From assembly GCA_944389815.1 (NCBI GenBank), contig CALXNS010000034.1:1-64000 (forward strand): a stretch of 64,000 nucleotides of DNA, read 5' to 3'. The notes below the pieces were generated by a model. It saw only the letters and a program-made list of their open reading frames with translations. It ran no database searches and was not told the origin of the DNA. Position numbers and translations under genes: made by a program. Positions 7,285-15,849 of the stretch are shown piece by piece. Numbering within the stretch: position 1 is the stretch's first letter; every line of letters starts with the position of its first letter. Origin of the DNA: an uncultured Victivallis sp. (GTDB taxonomy: Bacteria; Verrucomicrobiota; Lentisphaeria; Victivallales; Victivallaceae).

Positions 7285-10200
7285 ATGATGACATCGCATT
7301 CATTTCTACGTCATGCACCGGAGGTTCTGCGGCTCCATCAGGCGTTGCGGGCACTGCTCCTGACACTGCTTGGGCTGTCCATTTCCTCCGTCCGTGCGGA
7401 AATGGCCCCCTGGGTGCCGGAACCGCTGAAGATTGAACAACGCAAATTCATTTCGCCCGCGGAGGTGAAGATCCGGTTCGGAGAAGAATTCCGTCCGATG
7501 GCGACGGTTGCGATCCGCAATATGGGTGGAGAATGGAAATTCTCCGGAGTGGAAACTTCCCCCGTCCCCTTCCCCGTTGAATCGGATCAGCCGGCATTCG
7601 CCCGCCCGGATTTTGATGATTCCGCCTGGGGAACAATTCAGGTGCCTCGCAACTGGTATGCGGATGAACGCTTCAGTTATGATAAATTCCTCAATTCATC
7701 CGGAACCGCGACATCCGAAGGGAATAATTTCTTCCGAGGCTGGTACCGGCGAACATTCGACTTAAAACCAGAAGAGTGTTCCTCTCGACGCATTTTGCTG
7801 GATTTCGATGCGATCGGCTACGAAGGAACCGTGTTCGTCAACGGCCGGAAAATCGGTGTCGCCCACGGAGAATTCGTTCCGACGCGGTTCGACATCACCG
7901 ACGCAGTGCAACCGGGACGAAACACGCTCGCCGTCCGAGTTCTGACCGATTTCCGGCCAATTGGTCAAAGGGGGTTCAAAGTCAGTCACACCTACGGAGC
8001 CGCCTGGAGTCCACGTCATATCAAAGGCGGCATCTGGCAGCCGGTCACATTGCGGATCGAACCGGAGATCCGATTTGAAAATATCCGCATCGCCACCCAT
8101 GTCTCATCTGGAAAAATCGAAATTCAGGGAGAAGTGGAAAACCACACCGGAGTCGAACAAACCCGCGTCATCACCGCTTTCATCACCGACGCCGCAGCCG
8201 AGTCCGCCAATCAGGAAAATACGCGTCACACAATTGCAACGCTCCGACTTAAACCCGGCACGACTCCGTTTCGCAGCGTTTTCCGGGTGAATTCGCCCAG
8301 ATTATGGGGCGTCCGAGATCCAAATTTATATTTTCTGACCCTCACGGCATCCGACAGCGACAGCGTGAAATCGATCGAAACCGCCGCGGTAATTCGGTTC
8401 GGATTCCGTGAGTTCACCGTTGACGGAATGCATTTCAAACTCAACGGGAAACCGGTTTACCTTTTCGGCGAAAATCTCAGCAGTTCGAGTTTCGGCGGCA
8501 ACCGGCCCGAAGCCGAAGACCGCTGGCAGTTGAGAAACGAAATCATTCAACGGATGGCCGCAGGTTGCGTCATTCTGCGCACCGCCCACATGCCCGCAAT
8601 CCGAATGGCCACAGAAATCGCCGACGAACTCGGTATGATGATCTACGACGAATGGAGTTTCTGTTTCTCGGTCGGCGTCATGGACGAACCCCGGTTCGAG
8701 GCGGCCAATCTCGATGAACTCAAACGTTTCCTCCTGCGTGACTTCAACGCTCCGTCGGTGGTGATGTGGTCGCTGGGCAATGAAGTCCGCCACCGCACTG
8801 ATCCTGCCGCGTTGCGCCAGTTGCGGAAACAATCGGCTCTGGCGCGGTCGATCGACTTCCAGAAGCGTCCGATCGTCGCATTTTCCGGCAATGCAAATCT
8901 GGATAATTTCGGCCGGGAGAAGATCGACGGAGATGTTCTTGATCTGCACACTTACCACGGAATTGAAAACTCCTCCTGGACCCGTTTTCAGGAACATATG
9001 AATTACAATTATCAAATCGCGGCCGCCATTTACGGCGACGGTCAAAATTTGAAGATGCCGCAGATCGCCTGGGAAGCGGTCGGTTACTCCTGGGGCTGGC
9101 TCCGGGATCCGGAATTCCGCCCCGGCAACCTGGAACAATACCTCAAATACGCGAATTATAATTTCAACTGGGGCAACCCTCACGGCATCGGGTTCGCCGC
9201 GGCCACCGGACTGTACATGGTAATTGATCCGAATCGCGGCCCGCGCTACGTTCTGGACCGGCAATGCGGACGGCTCTTCGAACTCTTCCGCCAGGAACCG
9301 CGCTGGCAGGGATTCGCCTCGTGGTGCGCCCCGATTGATCTGCCACAGAGAACCCGCTGGAATCAGGAAATTTACGTTTTGCTGCGTACCGGAGAACGCG
9401 GACTGCCTCCGCATAATCTCTTCCGGGGCGTCTCAACGGAACTGCAGCTCTATTTAAGCAACAACAGTTCCAATACGCTCTCCGGAGCGACGCTGTTTCT
9501 CACGCTCGCACTCCCGGACGGCACGGAGCGCCCCATCGGACGTTATTCGATTCCGAAGGTTGCCGCCACGGAACATTACGTTACGCAGGTTCGCCTGACG
9601 ATTCCGAAGGATGTTCCCGCCCCCGGCGCGGGGCAGTTGCGTCTGAGCTGCCGTAACGCCGCAGGTGAGGAGATCAGCCGGAATTACGCCAACATCAATC
9701 TGGAGGATCCAGCCATTCTCGACGCGCCGGTCGCCACCTCGGTCAAGATCGGAGTTCTGCGCCCGTCACCGAAAAACACGGCTCTGCTTGAAATTCTGAA
9801 ACGCTGGCGGATACCATACCAGTTCGTCACTGCGGCAAACATCCCCGATGACGTGAAAACCGTCATTCTGCCGCCGGGCGAAGCGGGCAGACACGCCGAA
9901 GAGCCGCTGCAACGTTTCGTTCAGGCCGGCGGCGTACTGCTTGTGCTCGAACAACCCGCGGGAAGCGGCGTACCGCTGATGCCCGGAGCGCAATACGCCG
10001 CCGAATCGAATTCGCTCGCGGATCTGGTTTTACCGGAACATCCGGTGTTCTCCGACATGTCCCAGGAAAATTTCGACCTCTGGAGCGGTGCGCCGGAAGG
10101 GGATGTCGTGAAGGTCATGATCTCGCCGATTTCGGAGAACGTGATTGCGGCGAAGCCGCCGTTCCTGGTTCGTCAGACGATCGGTTCGGCCATTGCCGAA

Positions 10201-10989
10201 GCCGCAATCGGCGACGGAGTTCTGTTCGCATCGCAGTTGAATGCCTGTGCCAATTACCGGACGGAACCTGCGGCGGCCCGTTATCTGCGCAATCTTTTCG
10301 CTTATGTCGGAAATCGCCCGCTGCGAAACGACATCCGTCCCCTTCCCCGGAACGAACAGGAGTATCGCGTGGGAAAAACCGAACCAGTTTCTCTGGCCGC
10401 CTATGCGAACCGTTCCTTTGAAGATGAAGTTGCCGAAGACCGGAAGGGCGGCTGGTTCGATCAGGGCAGGAATGATTTCCGTGTCATGCCGACGGGAAAA
10501 GTCGTCGCCGCCGGGGTGCCGTTTGAAATCATCGACGCAAAGAAGAATCACGGCAGATCCTGTTTGATTGTCCGCGGTGAAAAACGTCCTGAATTTCCCG
10601 GATCGATCCGGGACATCCGGGTGAACCGGAAATTCAAGGCGCTCTATTTTCTGCATACCGCCGGATGGGGAAACAACTCTCTCTGCGGGTATTACCGTAT
10701 CCGTTACTCGGACGGCTCCAGCGTCGATTATCCGCTCACCGGCGGGAAAAACATCGCCGACTGGTGGATGCCGAAAAATCTTCCGGAGGCGCCGGTCGGA
10801 ATCCGACGCGTCGGCGCAGATGGTCACGAAATCGGATTTTACGTGGCCAAATGGCAGAATCCGCACCCCGACAAAACGATCGCGTCCATCGATTTTTACG
10901 CCGCATCGCGAAACGACGAAGGAGAAGTTGATTACATCAACCTTCAGAGCCCGGTTCCGGCATTGGCTGCGATCACCGGAGAATTTTAA
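7285..10989 (+). CDS. Very large secreted GH2 beta-galactosidase-like enzyme
   Basis: A 1234-residue glycoside hydrolase of family 2. An N-terminal hydrophobic segment ending near SSVRA is a signal peptide. Residues ~70-260 form the jelly-roll sugar-binding domain (GWYRRTFDL, GTVFVNGRKIG, NTLAVRVL). An immunoglobulin-like domain follows, then the TIM barrel from about 380. The general acid/base is Glu500 in MWSLGNEVRH, and the likely nucleophile is Glu597 in IAWEAVGYSWG. Residues ~810-1010 resemble the glutamine-amidotransferase-like fold found in some beta-galactosidases (TVILPPGEAG, FVQAGGVLLVLEQP). The last ~180 residues look like a carbohydrate-binding beta-sandwich. The substrate could be a beta-galactoside, beta-glucuronide or beta-mannoside; sequence does not decide. 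The start ATG at 7285 is doubled by another at 7288, with a weak ribosome site. Confidence 0.88.
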   Translation: MMTSHSFLRHAPEVLRLHQALRALLLTLLGLSISSVRAEMAPWVPEPLKIEQRKFISPAEVKIRFGEEFRPMATVAIRNMGGEWKFSGVETSPVPFPVESDQPAFARPDFDDSAWGTIQVPRNWYADERFSYDKFLNSSGTATSEGNNFFRGWYRRTFDLKPEECSSRRILLDFDAIGYEGTVFVNGRKIGVAHGEFVPTRFDITDAVQPGRNTLAVRVLTDFRPIGQRGFKVSHTYGAAWSPRHIKGGIWQPVTLRIEPEIRFENIRIATHVSSGKIEIQGEVENHTGVEQTRVITAFITDAAAESANQENTRHTIATLRLKPGTTPFRSVFRVNSPRLWGVRDPNLYFLTLTASDSDSVKSIETAAVIRFGFREFTVDGMHFKLNGKPVYLFGENLSSSSFGGNRPEAEDRWQLRNEIIQRMAAGCVILRTAHMPAIRMATEIADELGMMIYDEWSFCFSVGVMDEPRFEAANLDELKRFLLRDFNAPSVVMWSLGNEVRHRTDPAALRQLRKQSALARSIDFQKRPIVAFSGNANLDNFGREKIDGDVLDLHTYHGIENSSWTRFQEHMNYNYQIAAAIYGDGQNLKMPQIAWEAVGYSWGWLRDPEFRPGNLEQYLKYANYNFNWGNPHGIGFAAATGLYMVIDPNRGPRYVLDRQCGRLFELFRQEPRWQGFASWCAPIDLPQRTRWNQEIYVLLRTGERGLPPHNLFRGVSTELQLYLSNNSSNTLSGATLFLTLALPDGTERPIGRYSIPKVAATEHYVTQVRLTIPKDVPAPGAGQLRLSCRNAAGEEISRNYANINLEDPAILDAPVATSVKIGVLRPSPKNTALLEILKRWRIPYQFVTAANIPDDVKTVILPPGEAGRHAEEPLQRFVQAGGVLLVLEQPAGSGVPLMPGAQYAAESNSLADLVLPEHPVFSDMSQENFDLWSGAPEGDVVKVMISPISENVIAAKPPFLVRQTIGSAIAEAAIGDGVLFASQLNACANYRTEPAAARYLRNLFAYVGNRPLRNDIRPLPRNEQEYRVGKTEPVSLAAYANRSFEDEVAEDRKGGWFDQGRNDFRVMPTGKVVAAGVPFEIIDAKKNHGRSCLIVRGEKRPEFPGSIRDIRVNRKFKALYFLHTAGWGNNSLCGYYRIRYSDGSSVDYPLTGGKNIADWWMPKNLPEAPVGIRRVGADGHEIGFYVAKWQNPHPDKTIASIDFYAASRNDEGEVDYINLQSPVPALAAITGEF

Positions 10990-10994
10990 CAGAA

Positions 10995-12905
10995 CTAAAC
11001 AAGAAAGGTGAAATTCGTACAGTGCGCGTTTCCCTGTTCGCCGGGCCGGAAACTGTTTTTGTAGTTGATGCTCAACGTGACTTTTTCGCCCTGGCGAACC
11101 ACCTTGAATACCGCGCGGTGCCGGCCGGCCGGAAGTTTCAACCCGTCGAGATTGAGATTTTCCGGCGTGCGCCACGTCTCCAGCCGGGTGCGTACCAATT
11201 CCCGGCCGTCGAGCCAGAAAACCATCGGGCCGGAGTGACCGACGCTGATCAGAATTTCCATGTCGATCGGCGTTTCAAACTCCGAAACCAGATAGAATAC
11301 CGCAGGACCGCTGCAACCGAAGGCCGAATCAACCGGAATGAGATCGTCCGGCGCGGCAATCCGCCCGTCCGGTACCCGAACGCCCTTGCCTGAAATGATT
11401 TCAGCTTCGTCCGGCAATGCCAATTCCAAGCCGGCGTGGGAGTTCAAGTGATAATTGCGGATCGCCGTCGCACGGTTGATGAACTCCCCCTGCGGCAGAA
11501 AATAATCGTAATGCACCCCGAAGAGATCCACCTGTCCAATCTCGTCGAAATTCCCGAAACACGGACCGTAAACCCGATACGGAACCGCCGCGGCGAAGCC
11601 GAATTCATATTTCTCTCCGCCGAGCTCCATTCGAACCAGATTGGTGTCCGCCACCGCCGCCGGGTTGCCGTGGCACACCGCGACCACGACAACGGCAACG
11701 CATCCTGCGGGAATGACAACTTCCGGATCGTATTCCAGCGTCAGAGAATCCGAAACCAGTCGCGCCGTGCCGCGAAATTCCGCATCGGTCAGATTTTCGA
11801 TCAGGATCCTGCAGGAGGCGCTTCCGCCGGCCGCGATCACCGGCAATGCATCATATTCCACTTGAAAACGGAATGCGCGTTTCCGTTTCGGCAGACGGAA
11901 TTCCGCCACTTCCGGCGGCAGGCCGGTCACCTTGAGCGAACGATTCCAGAAACGTCCCGCCTCATCAACCAGCCGGGCGACGTCACGTGCAAGCTGTTCA
12001 ATCCGGTTCGAAGGTCGATTCAATTCAAACCCGGTGACGAAACCTGTGTCCTGAATGCCGTAATGGCGCTGCAATTTCTCCGCTCCGGAGATAATTCCCA
12101 GAACCGCTCCGGCAATCCCGCAGGTGCAGTCGGTATCATATCCGCTGTTCAGCGCAATCAGCGTCGCCTTTTCAAGGTCGCCGCCGCTTTTCTTCAATGC
12201 CGTCAGCGTGATGCCGATATTCTGAAACATATTCGTGCAATCCGGATGTCCATAATGACGCAACACCATCTCCCGGATTTTCCGCCAATCCTCCTCTTCC
12301 TCGCACCAGGCGGAAACCCGGCGAACCAGCCCGGCCAGTTTCGACTCCGCCGGAATTTCCGCGAGTCCCGCCGCAATCAATTGATCCAGATCGCGTTCGA
12401 CAAAGGCTGCCGCCTCCATCGCGGCGATGAACGATTCCGAATAAATCGATTCCGCCGAATGGTCGATCTGACCATCCGCCCGGCAGATGCGCGCGGCCAG
12501 TTCCGGATCGCCCGCCGCAAGGCACGCCCAGATCTCGGCGCGAATGCAGCAGCCCATGCCCTCATGGTAATAATGATTATTGTAAATGCCGGACGTCGGC
12601 GGGTGAATGCCGCGCCGGTAATTGCGCTTGAAATAGGCGTATTCTCCGGGGTTGTAGGGCACGTGGGCGAGAAACGCGGCGGCAAGATCATCGGCGTCGA
12701 AATCCAGTCCGATTTCTTCAATCACGTTGAGCCACAGAATCTGCAGTTCAAGATCGTCATTCGGCAGCGAGATCCGCCAGAATGCCGGATCGAACTGATA
12801 ATGAAAAAGCTGTTTGCAACCTTCCAGCGGCGCTCCGATCGATCCGCAGATGCATTTGCCAAGCCAGCAGCCGTATACCCGGTCGAAATATTCTTCATAA
12901 TCCAT
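10995..12905 (-). CDS. ADP-ribosylglycohydrolase-fold protein with C-terminal beta domain
   Basis: A 636-residue protein. The N-terminal ~350 residues follow the ADP-ribosylglycohydrolase fold: DRVYGCWLGKCICGSIGAPLEG at the start, an acidic pair in PNDDLELQI near residue 45 in place of the usual TDDT, and GYDTDCTCGIAGAVLG near residue 270, the second metal-binding motif. The C-terminal ~280 residues look like beta-sandwich domains. Family members remove ADP-ribose from proteins or hydrolyse related N- or O-glycosidic bonds. The variant first motif and the neighbouring hydrolases suggest another glycosidic substrate, which is inference. I chose ATG 12905 because an AAGGGACGG ribosome site precedes it and homology starts there. 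The gene is divergent from an AraC regulator and its stop lies 5 bp from the convergent GH2 stop. Confidence 0.82.
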   Translation of the reverse strand: MDYEEYFDRVYGCWLGKCICGSIGAPLEGCKQLFHYQFDPAFWRISLPNDDLELQILWLNVIEEIGLDFDADDLAAAFLAHVPYNPGEYAYFKRNYRRGIHPPTSGIYNNHYYHEGMGCCIRAEIWACLAAGDPELAARICRADGQIDHSAESIYSESFIAAMEAAAFVERDLDQLIAAGLAEIPAESKLAGLVRRVSAWCEEEEDWRKIREMVLRHYGHPDCTNMFQNIGITLTALKKSGGDLEKATLIALNSGYDTDCTCGIAGAVLGIISGAEKLQRHYGIQDTGFVTGFELNRPSNRIEQLARDVARLVDEAGRFWNRSLKVTGLPPEVAEFRLPKRKRAFRFQVEYDALPVIAAGGSASCRILIENLTDAEFRGTARLVSDSLTLEYDPEVVIPAGCVAVVVVAVCHGNPAAVADTNLVRMELGGEKYEFGFAAAVPYRVYGPCFGNFDEIGQVDLFGVHYDYFLPQGEFINRATAIRNYHLNSHAGLELALPDEAEIISGKGVRVPDGRIAAPDDLIPVDSAFGCSGPAVFYLVSEFETPIDMEILISVGHSGPMVFWLDGRELVRTRLETWRTPENLNLDGLKLPAGRHRAVFKVVRQGEKVTLSINYKNSFRPGEQGNAHCTNFTFLV

Positions 12906-13105
12906 TTTCCGTCCCTTCTTCATCCTGAAATCATGGAATTTTGAAATTATAATAAAGTATATCATGACAACCGGAAGAAAACCTGCCCGATCCACCGAAA
13001 TTTCAGCCCGGAACAATTTTTTTTCAACACTTCTGTGGCAGGGACTCCTCCGGCGGTGTATATTGGAACCAACCGACCGACCGGAGAAATGGGAAATACG
13101 GAGAA

Positions 13106-14032
13106 ATGCATCTCTATAAACTGCTCGATTATGGAACAGAAGAGTTACCGCTGGCAGTCTGGCAGGTGAAATTCGACGCCGGCAATCTTCAGTTCAGAAA
13201 AAACGACGAACACCGGCACGACTGCATGGAAGTGATGTTCGTTACGCGCGGCTCCGGCGTCTGCCGGATCAACGGCGCCGCATACCCGGTACTGCGTGGA
13301 GATCTTTACATCATCACTCCGGAGGATGTACACAGCTACCTTCTGGATCCGGAGTGTGAATTCTACAATATTCTCTTCGAGCCGGAATTTTTCGCAACCG
13401 TCCCCGAACTTGCAGCAATCATTGCGAAATGGCGGAAAAACCGTGAACACCCTCAAGTCGTGTTTCTCTCCCCTGACAAAATCGATCATCTGACCACGCT
13501 GGCGGAACGCATGACCGACGAACTGCACAGCCGCCGCCGGGGAGCGCAATGGCTGGCACGCTGCCTCTTCGGCGAATTCATGGTCGAACTGATCCGACAA
13601 CAGGAGTTTGCACAAATTACGGCACCGCCGCCCGGACAACCGCAGACCGCATCCAGAATTCTCACTTACATCGAACGCCACCTGCATGGAGAACTGTCAC
13701 TCCGGCAACTCGCACGCCTGGCGGGAATGAGCGACTCCACCTTCTCCGCCGCCTTCCGGAAGTGGACGGGAAGTTCCGCATTCGAATATATCGCCGCATT
13801 GAAGATTCGCCGGGCGTGTTCGCTGTTGAAGGAGCCGAAGCTCTCCATCGGCGAAATCGCCCGGCAGCTCGGTTTCAGCGACAGCTGCCATTTTTCGCGG
13901 GCGTTCCGGCGCCGCACCGGAATGGCTCCACGCGAATACCGCAGGCACCTTAAGGAACACGCCGCCCTACCTGCCATCCGGAGAGGAAACGGCGTTCCGA
14001 CCGGGCGGGTGGAAACCATCAATCCTGCGTGA
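13106..14032 (+). CDS. AraC-family transcriptional regulator
   Basis: A 308-residue regulator. Residues ~20-110 form a cupin-type sensor domain (HRHDCMEVMFVTRGSG, PVLRGDLYIITPEDVHSY) of the kind that binds sugars. The C-terminal ~100 residues carry the paired AraC helix-turn-helix: LSLRQLARLAGMSDSTFSAA and LSIGEIARQLGFSDSCHFSRAFR, ending in the conserved TGMAPREYR. It is divergent from the ADP-ribosylglycohydrolase-fold gene, its most likely target. A TATATT at 13059-13064 could be its -10 but has no good -35, as expected for an activator-dependent promoter. The stop overlaps the convergent FAD oxidoreductase by 14 bp. Ligand unknown. Confidence 0.92.
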   Translation: MHLYKLLDYGTEELPLAVWQVKFDAGNLQFRKNDEHRHDCMEVMFVTRGSGVCRINGAAYPVLRGDLYIITPEDVHSYLLDPECEFYNILFEPEFFATVPELAAIIAKWRKNREHPQVVFLSPDKIDHLTTLAERMTDELHSRRRGAQWLARCLFGEFMVELIRQQEFAQITAPPPGQPQTASRILTYIERHLHGELSLRQLARLAGMSDSTFSAAFRKWTGSSAFEYIAALKIRRACSLLKEPKLSIGEIARQLGFSDSCHFSRAFRRRTGMAPREYRRHLKEHAALPAIRRGNGVPTGRVETINPA

Positions 14033-15326
14033 CGCCCATCGCATTGAGCCGGGCGTGAACCGCTTCAAGATCCACCTCACGGACGGACGTTCCGTTCCGG
14101 ACGGCGACCGCCGCCGCCACCCCGGCTCCAAGTCCGATATTGGCGCAGATCGGCATGACGCGGAAATTGGAATGCGCCTTGTGCGAACCGCCGATGCTCC
14201 GGCCGGCGAGCAGCAGATTCTCCACCTTTTGCGGCACGCAGCAGCCGTAGGGAATCGAATAATCTCCGGCGGAATGAAAATGCTTCTGGACTCCATTCGC
14301 ATCCAGCCCCGCCCCTTCGACGTTGTGAATGTCGAAGTTGAAGATGTTCTTCGTCGCAATCCAGTCCGGGAACCGGCGCGCCTCAAGAATATCGTCGGCG
14401 GTCAATTCGTATTCCGTAAGAAAATGGCGCGTCTCACGCACACCGACCACCTCGGCGGTCTTGAGCCAGAAACACGATTCGTATCCCGGCACATATTCGC
14501 GCAGAAACGCCACGATCGCCGGGATCTGCCGGTGACAGACGATCTCCGCCCGAGTCAGATCGTCGGCGTTGCTGCCGTCCACATCGGTCAGATTGGTCAT
14601 GTTGACCGTCACCTCGCCGCGCATCGTCGAGCGGTAGAGCAGCACATGTCCGGCCGGCGGCGGCAATAATTTGCGCGCGAGAGCCTGGAGCTCCCCCTTC
14701 GGCGTGTCGACGAGCGTCTCAAATGAACCCGGGAACACCGCCCGGTCAAAATCGACCCCGCCGATCTTGAACATCAACGTCACCGGCTGCATTTTCCCGT
14801 CCCCTTCACGCCCGACGCGGAACTCCGCTCCGGCCCGGGCGGCGAGGTCGCCGTCACCGGAACAATCGATCAATACCCGGCAGCGCCACGCCTCCCGGCC
14901 GGATTTGCTCTCGGTGACGATTCCGGTGACCGCCTCCCCCTCGCAGATCACATCACAGCAGCGGGTGTGAAGGCGCATCTTCACCCCCGCCTCCTCCAGA
15001 AGATCGAAGATCGCCAGCTTGGCTTGTTCATGATTGATGACCAGCGTATTTTCTTCATCGAGCACTTCGCACTCCCACGGACTCCTGCGGCAACGCGCCT
15101 GAATTTCATGCATCACCGGCGAATCGGTCCCGCCGGTCCAGTGCGACATCAACCCGGAGGTAATCATGCCGCCGAAACAATTCGTCTCTTCGACGATCAA
15201 CGTCGACGCTCCGCTCCGTGCCGCCCCCAGCGCCGCGGCGACTCCGGCCGGGCCGCCTCCGGCGACGATGACGTCATAACTGCCTTTTACTGGAATACTC
15301 CGGGCCGCCTCCTGATACATTTCCAT
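14019..15326 (-). CDS. FAD-dependent oxidoreductase
   Basis: A 435-residue flavoprotein of the FAD_oxidored type. The dinucleotide-binding motif VIVAGGGPAGVAAALGAARS lies near residue 18, and the C-terminal FAD-binding region carries LLLAGRSIGGSHKAH and GLGAGVAAAVA. A Gly-rich FGGMITSGLMSHW segment follows the first motif, as in secreted and cytoplasmic members that act on sugars or organic acids. The start ATG at 15326 is preceded by AGGAG at a good distance, whereas the longer frame to 15527 has no ribosome site and adds only atypical residues. No signal peptide is visible. The reaction is not determined by sequence; the neighbourhood suggests sugar or sugar-acid oxidation. Confidence 0.85.
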   Translation of the reverse strand: MEMYQEAARSIPVKGSYDVIVAGGGPAGVAAALGAARSGASTLIVEETNCFGGMITSGLMSHWTGGTDSPVMHEIQARCRRSPWECEVLDEENTLVINHEQAKLAIFDLLEEAGVKMRLHTRCCDVICEGEAVTGIVTESKSGREAWRCRVLIDCSGDGDLAARAGAEFRVGREGDGKMQPVTLMFKIGGVDFDRAVFPGSFETLVDTPKGELQALARKLLPPPAGHVLLYRSTMRGEVTVNMTNLTDVDGSNADDLTRAEIVCHRQIPAIVAFLREYVPGYESCFWLKTAEVVGVRETRHFLTEYELTADDILEARRFPDWIATKNIFNFDIHNVEGAGLDANGVQKHFHSAGDYSIPYGCCVPQKVENLLLAGRSIGGSHKAHSNFRVMPICANIGLGAGVAAAVAVRNGTSVREVDLEAVHARLNAMGVTQD

Positions 15327-15849
15327 GAGTAAATCGCTCCTGTGAATTGAGTTGGTTCGCCTTCTGAATATAATATCATAAAACATTTCCCGCCGAAAAC
15401 CTTCGATCGCCACACGAATTTTCTTCGATTTCCGCAGAATTCGACAAAAGAACTCCTGTCTGCTGTGAGCAAAATCATTCAGTCCGTCTTGTTGAAAACT
15501 TCTTATGGCTCTAGAGATGACGGACATTCCGTTTAGACATCGTTCTTCTCCAGTTCAATAAGAACCGCCGCAGCGCTCAATCCCCCTCGACAGCACGTTC
15601 CTCCGTCATATTATAATCCAGCCCGAATCAATGACCGTTCCTCCGCAGCAGATTTTCAGGTCACACACATTCCCAGATGTCCGACGTGATGCGAATGGAA
15701 TGCGTTGAAAACTTTCCGTCTCCGGCAGCGAAACTTCTTGAAAAAGAGTCGAATAATATTCTCTCGTTTACGCTGATCGGAGATCAACTTTCACTTGCAA
15801 AATTGAAAATTGATGGTATTAGTTCTGTATCAGCAGAAGGAACAGAACC
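15327..15849. other. 523-bp intergenic region with one possible small ORF
   Basis: Gap between the divergent FAD oxidoreductase and GH42-like genes. It holds AT-rich stretches around 15365-15385 and 15800-15835, the latter with a weak TTGCAA (15795-15800) and TATTAG (15817-15822) reading toward the hydrolase. A 58-codon frame at 15677-15853 (starts MSDVMRMECVEN) ends in an ATGA overlap with the hydrolase start but lacks a ribosome site, so I do not call it a gene. No RNA gene or repeat was recognised. Confidence 0.5.

Noticed and set aside
11436-12944. Long plus-strand frame of 502 codons
   Set aside because: It lies wholly antisense to the ADP-ribosylglycohydrolase-fold gene, is Arg-rich without recognisable motifs, and has no ribosome site. 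High GC on the third codon position keeps antisense frames open.
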